Source of the DNA: Euryarchaeota archaeon UBA125
GTDB taxonomy: Archaea; Thermoplasmatota; Poseidoniia; Poseidoniales; Thalassarchaeaceae
Assembly (NCBI GenBank): GCA_002502625.1
Contig: DAPV01000011.1
Coordinates: 1 to 16,819 of the forward strand
Reading direction: 5' to 3'
DNA length: 16,819 nucleotides
Shown here: in pieces, positions 12,947-16,819 of the stretch
Numbering within the stretch: the stretch's first letter is position 1
Layout: the number at the start of each line of letters is the position of its first letter
Notes under the pieces: model-generated
Told to the model about the DNA's origin: nothing
What the model saw: only the letters and a program-made list of their open reading frames with translations
The model's database searches: none
Translations under genes and position numbers: made by a program

Positions 12947-14305
12947 ATGTCGGAGAACCCAAAGGGTACAGGTTTCACCCCCGGCGCAGGTATTCCAGGT
13001 GTTTCTACTCCATTTTCTGAGGAGGATGCAGCCGATCGATTAGTCGATGGGCGAAATATAGAATTCCATGAAGCATACGGGAAGGGAGTTCTACTTTTAG
13101 CAGATGGTGGCCGATATGAGGGTACACTATTCGGAGCATCAGTTGTTGCTGAGGGGGAATTAGTATTTACAACTGGAATGACTGGATTTCAAGAGTCTTT
13201 AACTGATCCTTCTTTTGCTGGCCAAGTTCTAACGTTTACTTGGCCATTATTGGGTAATTACGGTGTAATTCCCGGAATTTCTGAATCAAGTAAGGTTTGG
13301 CCTCGTGGTGTTGTCTGTAAGCAAGCAATTGACATTCCAGATCATAGAGATGCCGTAGGCTCTCTTCATGATTTACTTCATTCTCATGGCATCCCTGGAA
13401 TTCAAGGGGTAGATACCAGATCTATTACGAGAAGAGTTAGAGAATATGGAACACTTCTGTGTGTTTTCGGTCCAATAGATCAAGAAGAAGCCCTTTCTGC
13501 AAGATTGGCTAAAGCTACTAGTCCCGATCTCGAGGATTTGGTTGAACTTGTATCAAGAGATGATGATGTTATTTTGAATCCGGGTGCAAGAGATATGAAT
13601 GGAGATTCACTTCCTCGATTGATTGCCATTGACTGTGGGGTTAAATTCAATATTTTGAGAGAATTATGTCGGCGTTTTGAGGTAGTCTGGGTCCCTGCGA
13701 AATCTGACTTTGATACATTGGTATCAAAGTGGCAACCTGATGCTTTTTTCTGTTCAAATGGACCGGGTGATCCTGCGCATCCAGGAGCTGCAACATCTGC
13801 TCGAAGAGTACTTGCTCGAGCGATATCCTCTGGTTTTCCTACTATGGGTATTTGTCTTGGTCATCAGTTGCTTGGGCTAGCTTCAGGATTGCGTACCTAC
13901 AAATTGCTTTATGGGCACAGAGGTGCGAATCAGCCTGTTGTTGATTTGATGGATAATACCGTCAGCATTACTTCTCAAAATCATGGTTTTGCAATTGCAG
14001 ACCCAAAGAAGGGAATGTTAGCGGCTCATCCTTCTGGCGCATCTTCTGATGTTGAGCCTAATGCAATTGATTCAGACGTAACAGTTCGTTATGTAAATGC
14101 AAATGATAGAACTGTTGAAGGTTTAGATGTAGTAGGTCGTCCTGCATTTTCGATTCAATATCATCCTGAAGCATGCCCTGGACCCCATGATGCGAACCCA
14201 TTGTTTGATCGTTTTTCAGCTATTGTTGCTGAGCATTTGGGTACATCAGTCCCCCTTCCATTAGAACCAGTTGCAACTCCTAGTCTTATTGGAGGTGAGA
14301 ATTGA
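12947..14305 (+). CDS. carA: Carbamoyl-phosphate synthase small (glutaminase) subunit
   Basis: This 452-residue subunit hydrolyses glutamine and passes ammonia to CarB, feeding arginine and pyrimidine synthesis. The N-terminal CarA domain starts near residue 47 (GVLLLADGGRYEGTLFGA) and includes TTGMTGFQESLTDPS (75-89) and VDTRSITRRVREYG (155-168). The class I glutamine amidotransferase domain has SNGPGDP (270-276), the nucleophile Cys303 in GICLGHQLLG, and His406 and Glu408 in YHPEA. It is longer than the usual ~360-385 residues through a 46-residue polar N-terminal extension, about 20 extra residues (~355-378) between NHGFAI and VEGLDVVGRPAFS, and a short C-terminal tail. ATG 12947 is the only ATG upstream of the domain. 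Its stop overlaps the carB start by one base. Confidence 0.96.
   Translation: MSENPKGTGFTPGAGIPGVSTPFSEEDAADRLVDGRNIEFHEAYGKGVLLLADGGRYEGTLFGASVVAEGELVFTTGMTGFQESLTDPSFAGQVLTFTWPLLGNYGVIPGISESSKVWPRGVVCKQAIDIPDHRDAVGSLHDLLHSHGIPGIQGVDTRSITRRVREYGTLLCVFGPIDQEEALSARLAKATSPDLEDLVELVSRDDDVILNPGARDMNGDSLPRLIAIDCGVKFNILRELCRRFEVVWVPAKSDFDTLVSKWQPDAFFCSNGPGDPAHPGAATSARRVLARAISSGFPTMGICLGHQLLGLASGLRTYKLLYGHRGANQPVVDLMDNTVSITSQNHGFAIADPKKGMLAAHPSGASSDVEPNAIDSDVTVRYVNANDRTVEGLDVVGRPAFSIQYHPEACPGPHDANPLFDRFSAIVAEHLGTSVPLPLEPVATPSLIGGEN
14291..14298 (+). promoter_or_regulatory. Strong Shine-Dalgarno site (GGAGGTGA) for carB
   Basis: GGAGGTGA is an exact 8-base complement of TCACCTCC at 121-128, the 16S tail in this window. 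It lies six bases before ATG 14305 and encodes the last Gly-Gly of carA plus the first base(s) of the Glu codon, so carB translation is coupled to carA. Confidence 0.8.
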
Positions 14306-16819
14306 TGCCTAAGAGGACAGATATTCATCGGATTCTTCTATTAGGCAGTGGCCCTATTCGAATTGGCCAAGCAGCAGAGTTTGATTTTTCAGGTTCTCAA
14401 GCTTGTCGTGCTCTTCGTGCAGAAGGGTATGAAGTAATTCTAGTCAATAGTAATCCTGCAACCATACAGAATGACCCTTCAATGGCTGATAGAATTTACA
14501 TTGAACCTCTTCTTCCCAATGTAGTGAAACGTATCTTAGAAATTGAGAGGCCTGATGCTCTTCTTGCAGGAATGGGTGGACAGACAGCATTGAATATTGC
14601 TAGTTCTTTGGCTCATGATGGTACTTTAGATGCATTAAATGTTGAACTAATTGGTTGTGATCTTCAGGCAATAGATGATGCAGAAGACAGAGATAGATTC
14701 AAGAAAGTGTGTGAAGAAATTGATCTACCTGTTCCAAAAGCGATTGCCTGCGATTCTATTGATGAAGTATTAGAGGCGGCTGAAGAGTTAGGTGGCTTTC
14801 CTTTATTGATTCGTCCTGCATTTACGTTAGGTGGTTTAGGCGGTGGAACTGCTTGGGATAAAGGACAATTAGTTGAAATTGCTAGCCAAGGTATTCTACA
14901 TAGTAGGATAGACCAAGTATTGATTGAAGAGAGTATTTTAGGTTGGCAGGAGCACGAGTACGAAGTAATGCGAGACGCATCTGATAACTGCATTATCGTT
15001 TGTACTATGGAAAACATAGATCCGATGGGAGTTCATACTGGTGAATCTACTGTTGTCGCACCACAGCAGACATTATCTGATCGAGATCATCAGATGTTAC
15101 GTGATGCTGCTCTTAGACTAATTCGTCGTTTAGATATCAAGGGAGGATGCAATGTACAATTTGCATTTAATCAGAAAACAGGAGAATACAGGACCATTGA
15201 AGTTAATCCTAGAGTAAGTAGATCTTCTGCACTTGCATCTAAGGCTACTGGTTATCCAATCGCCAGAATGGCTGCATTAATTGCAGTTGGATATACCTTA
15301 GATGAATTACCAAATCCAATAACTGGAAAAGGAACAACAGCAGCATTTGAGCCTACTTTGGATTATTGCGTAGTAAAGATACCAAGATGGCCATTCGATA
15401 AGTTTCGTACAGCTAATCGAACACTTGGTACATCCATGAAGAGTACGGGTGAGGTAATGGCTATTGGTCGTACATTCGAGGAAGCGTTTCTGAAAGCGAT
15501 AGCTTCTTTGGAAGTGGGAAGTCCTCACCCCCGCCCCCTTACATTGGCTGATGAATCAGAGGGAGAAGGACAGATTGAGAGAGCTGCAGAACCTCTTTCC
15601 GATTCTAAATTAGAAGAGTGGCTTAGAATCCCAACAGATAGGAGGATGTTAGCATTAATCGAAGCATTCAGAAGAAATTGGGATATTGAACGGGTTCACG
15701 AAGTTACAGGAGGTATTACTCGTTGGTTCCTTCATCGTTTCCAATCTTTGGCTTTGAATGAGATGGAAATAATGTCTCATGGCGGTTCTCCTTCAGATGT
15801 TTCGGAAGAGGACCTTCGAAGATGGAAAGGTGCAGGAATGAGTGATTCACATATTTCTGATGCATTGGCAGGTTTCCCCCCTTTAGGTGTAAAAAGTTTA
15901 GATCACGCACATGGTCCGTTAGCAATTATGGAGCGACGTCATTCATTTGGAATCCATCCTGTTTATCGGATGGTTGATTCTTGTGCTGCTGAGTTTGCAG
16001 CAATTACTCCATATTATTATTCAACTTACGAAGGAGGTTCTGTACCTTCAGGAATTGATTCTGTCCCACAAGAAAGAAGACAAAATGAGGATGGTAAAGT
16101 AGCAAGTCGACATGTAGTAATCGGTTCTGGGCCTATTAGAATAGGGCAGGGAATTGAGTTTGATTATGGCTGTGTCCATGCAGTTCAGGCAATTCGAGAT
16201 GAAGGTCATGAGGCAATATTGATCAATAATAATCCTGAGACAGTTTCTACTGATTTTGATACGAGTGATCGTCTTTACTTTGATCCTCTTAACCTAGAAT
16301 GTGTAATTGAAGTTCTCTTAAGAGAAAATGCAGACGGTCTTCTATTACAATTCGGAGGTCAAACTGCGATAAATCTTGCATTACCTATGCAAGAAAGAGT
16401 GGGGCATCTCCGTTCAATGGGAATTGAAACAGAATTAATTGGTACAAGTCCTGATGCAGTTGACGAAGCAAGTGATCGTGAGCGTTTCGAATCTTTTGCT
16501 AAGAAACAAGGTCTCAGGATGCCCAATGGTCAAACCGGTGCAACTCCAGCAGACGTTCGCTCTGCTGTTGCCGAAATTGGATTTCCTGTACTTATTCGAC
16601 CATCTTATGTCTTAGGAGGTAGAGGGATGGAAATCCTAACTGATGATGACCAACTAGATGCTTACATGTCTGAAGCTTATATCGCACCTGATAAGCCGTT
16701 ATTGGTGGATCAGTATCTTGGAGGAGCTATGGAATTAGATGTAGACTCAGTTTGTGATGGGGAGGAAGTTCTTATCGGTGCAATAATGGAACATCTTGAA
16801 GAAGCTGGAATTCATTCTG
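14305..16819 (+). CDS. carB: Carbamoyl-phosphate synthase large subunit (3' end beyond window)
   Basis: 838 codons are visible without a stop, out of about 1,070-1,120 expected. CarB makes carbamoyl phosphate from bicarbonate, ammonia and two ATP. The first half begins RILLLGSGPIRIGQAAEFDFSG (residues ~9-30), followed by NPATIQND, GGQTALN and the ATP-grasp Gly-rich loop PAFTLGGLGGG (171-181). EVNPRVSRSSALASKATGYPIA follows near 300. The duplicated second half starts at ~603 (HVVIGSGPIRIGQGIEFDYG) with NNNPETVSTD, FGGQTAINLA and RPSYVLGGRGMEI. The window ends at IMEHLEEAGIHS. In E. coli the second half begins around residue 553, so this protein has about 50 extra residues by that point, mostly in the linker after ~400 (as remembered, not aligned). 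ATG 14305 overlaps the carA stop and has a near-perfect SD. Confidence 0.97.
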   Translation, partial: MPKRTDIHRILLLGSGPIRIGQAAEFDFSGSQACRALRAEGYEVILVNSNPATIQNDPSMADRIYIEPLLPNVVKRILEIERPDALLAGMGGQTALNIASSLAHDGTLDALNVELIGCDLQAIDDAEDRDRFKKVCEEIDLPVPKAIACDSIDEVLEAAEELGGFPLLIRPAFTLGGLGGGTAWDKGQLVEIASQGILHSRIDQVLIEESILGWQEHEYEVMRDASDNCIIVCTMENIDPMGVHTGESTVVAPQQTLSDRDHQMLRDAALRLIRRLDIKGGCNVQFAFNQKTGEYRTIEVNPRVSRSSALASKATGYPIARMAALIAVGYTLDELPNPITGKGTTAAFEPTLDYCVVKIPRWPFDKFRTANRTLGTSMKSTGEVMAIGRTFEEAFLKAIASLEVGSPHPRPLTLADESEGEGQIERAAEPLSDSKLEEWLRIPTDRRMLALIEAFRRNWDIERVHEVTGGITRWFLHRFQSLALNEMEIMSHGGSPSDVSEEDLRRWKGAGMSDSHISDALAGFPPLGVKSLDHAHGPLAIMERRHSFGIHPVYRMVDSCAAEFAAITPYYYSTYEGGSVPSGIDSVPQERRQNEDGKVASRHVVIGSGPIRIGQGIEFDYGCVHAVQAIRDEGHEAILINNNPETVSTDFDTSDRLYFDPLNLECVIEVLLRENADGLLLQFGGQTAINLALPMQERVGHLRSMGIETELIGTSPDAVDEASDRERFESFAKKQGLRMPNGQTGATPADVRSAVAEIGFPVLIRPSYVLGGRGMEILTDDDQLDAYMSEAYIAPDKPLLVDQYLGGAMELDVDSVCDGEEVLIGAIMEHLEEAGIHS

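Noticed and set aside
14664..15925. Minus-strand open frames inside carB
   Set aside because: They are opposite a strongly conserved CarB reading frame.

Overview
The window reads as a piece of a planktonic marine archaeal chromosome, most likely Marine Group II (Candidatus Poseidoniales, Thermoplasmatota). The evidence is an archaeal 16S rRNA 3' end that is not followed by a tRNA or 23S gene, an archaeal tRNA C56 2'-O-methyltransferase (aTrm56), AT-rich compact genes with TATA-like boxes and few Shine-Dalgarno sites, and several bacterial-style genes (folP, carAB, a SpoU methyltransferase, a flotillin pair). The placement is inferred from these traits; no tree or search was run.

Layout. Positions 1-129 are the 3' end of 16S rRNA, closed by a UUCG-capped hairpin and a T9 tract. 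A NADK2-like NAD kinase (minus strand) converges on it. Divergent from the kinase is a plus-strand pair: a lipoprotein-like secreted protein and an unusual multipass membrane protein with a SAP domain. A SpoU-family RNA 2'-O-methyltransferase (minus) meets that pair tail to tail. A plus-strand series follows: two small membrane proteins, an NfeD/YuaF-like membrane OB-fold protein, a flotillin, a thiolase and a TSUP (TauE/SafE) transporter. A minus-strand folP-traB-family pair comes next. The window ends with a four-helix membrane protein, aTrm56 and the start of the carAB operon. carB runs off the right edge.

How the genes work together. carA and carB encode the two subunits of glutamine-dependent carbamoyl-phosphate synthase and are translationally coupled through an 8-base match to the 16S tail found at the left of this same window. 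The NfeD-like and flotillin genes form a known membrane-microdomain module. folP and the TraB-family gene overlap by one base. The thiolase and the transporter are 11 bases apart. In most apparent operon-internal genes (SAP protein, TSUP, TraB, CarB) an SD site lies just upstream, whereas most first genes lack a convincing one and have a TTTA box about 30-55 bases upstream. This suggests mixed leaderless/short-leader and SD-led translation.

No CRISPR array, insertion sequence, tRNA, phage gene or obvious defence system was seen. The most unusual object is the SAP-domain membrane protein with LEA/apolipoprotein-like 11-residue repeats, encoded with the lipoprotein. No stretch longer than 300 bases lacks a gene.
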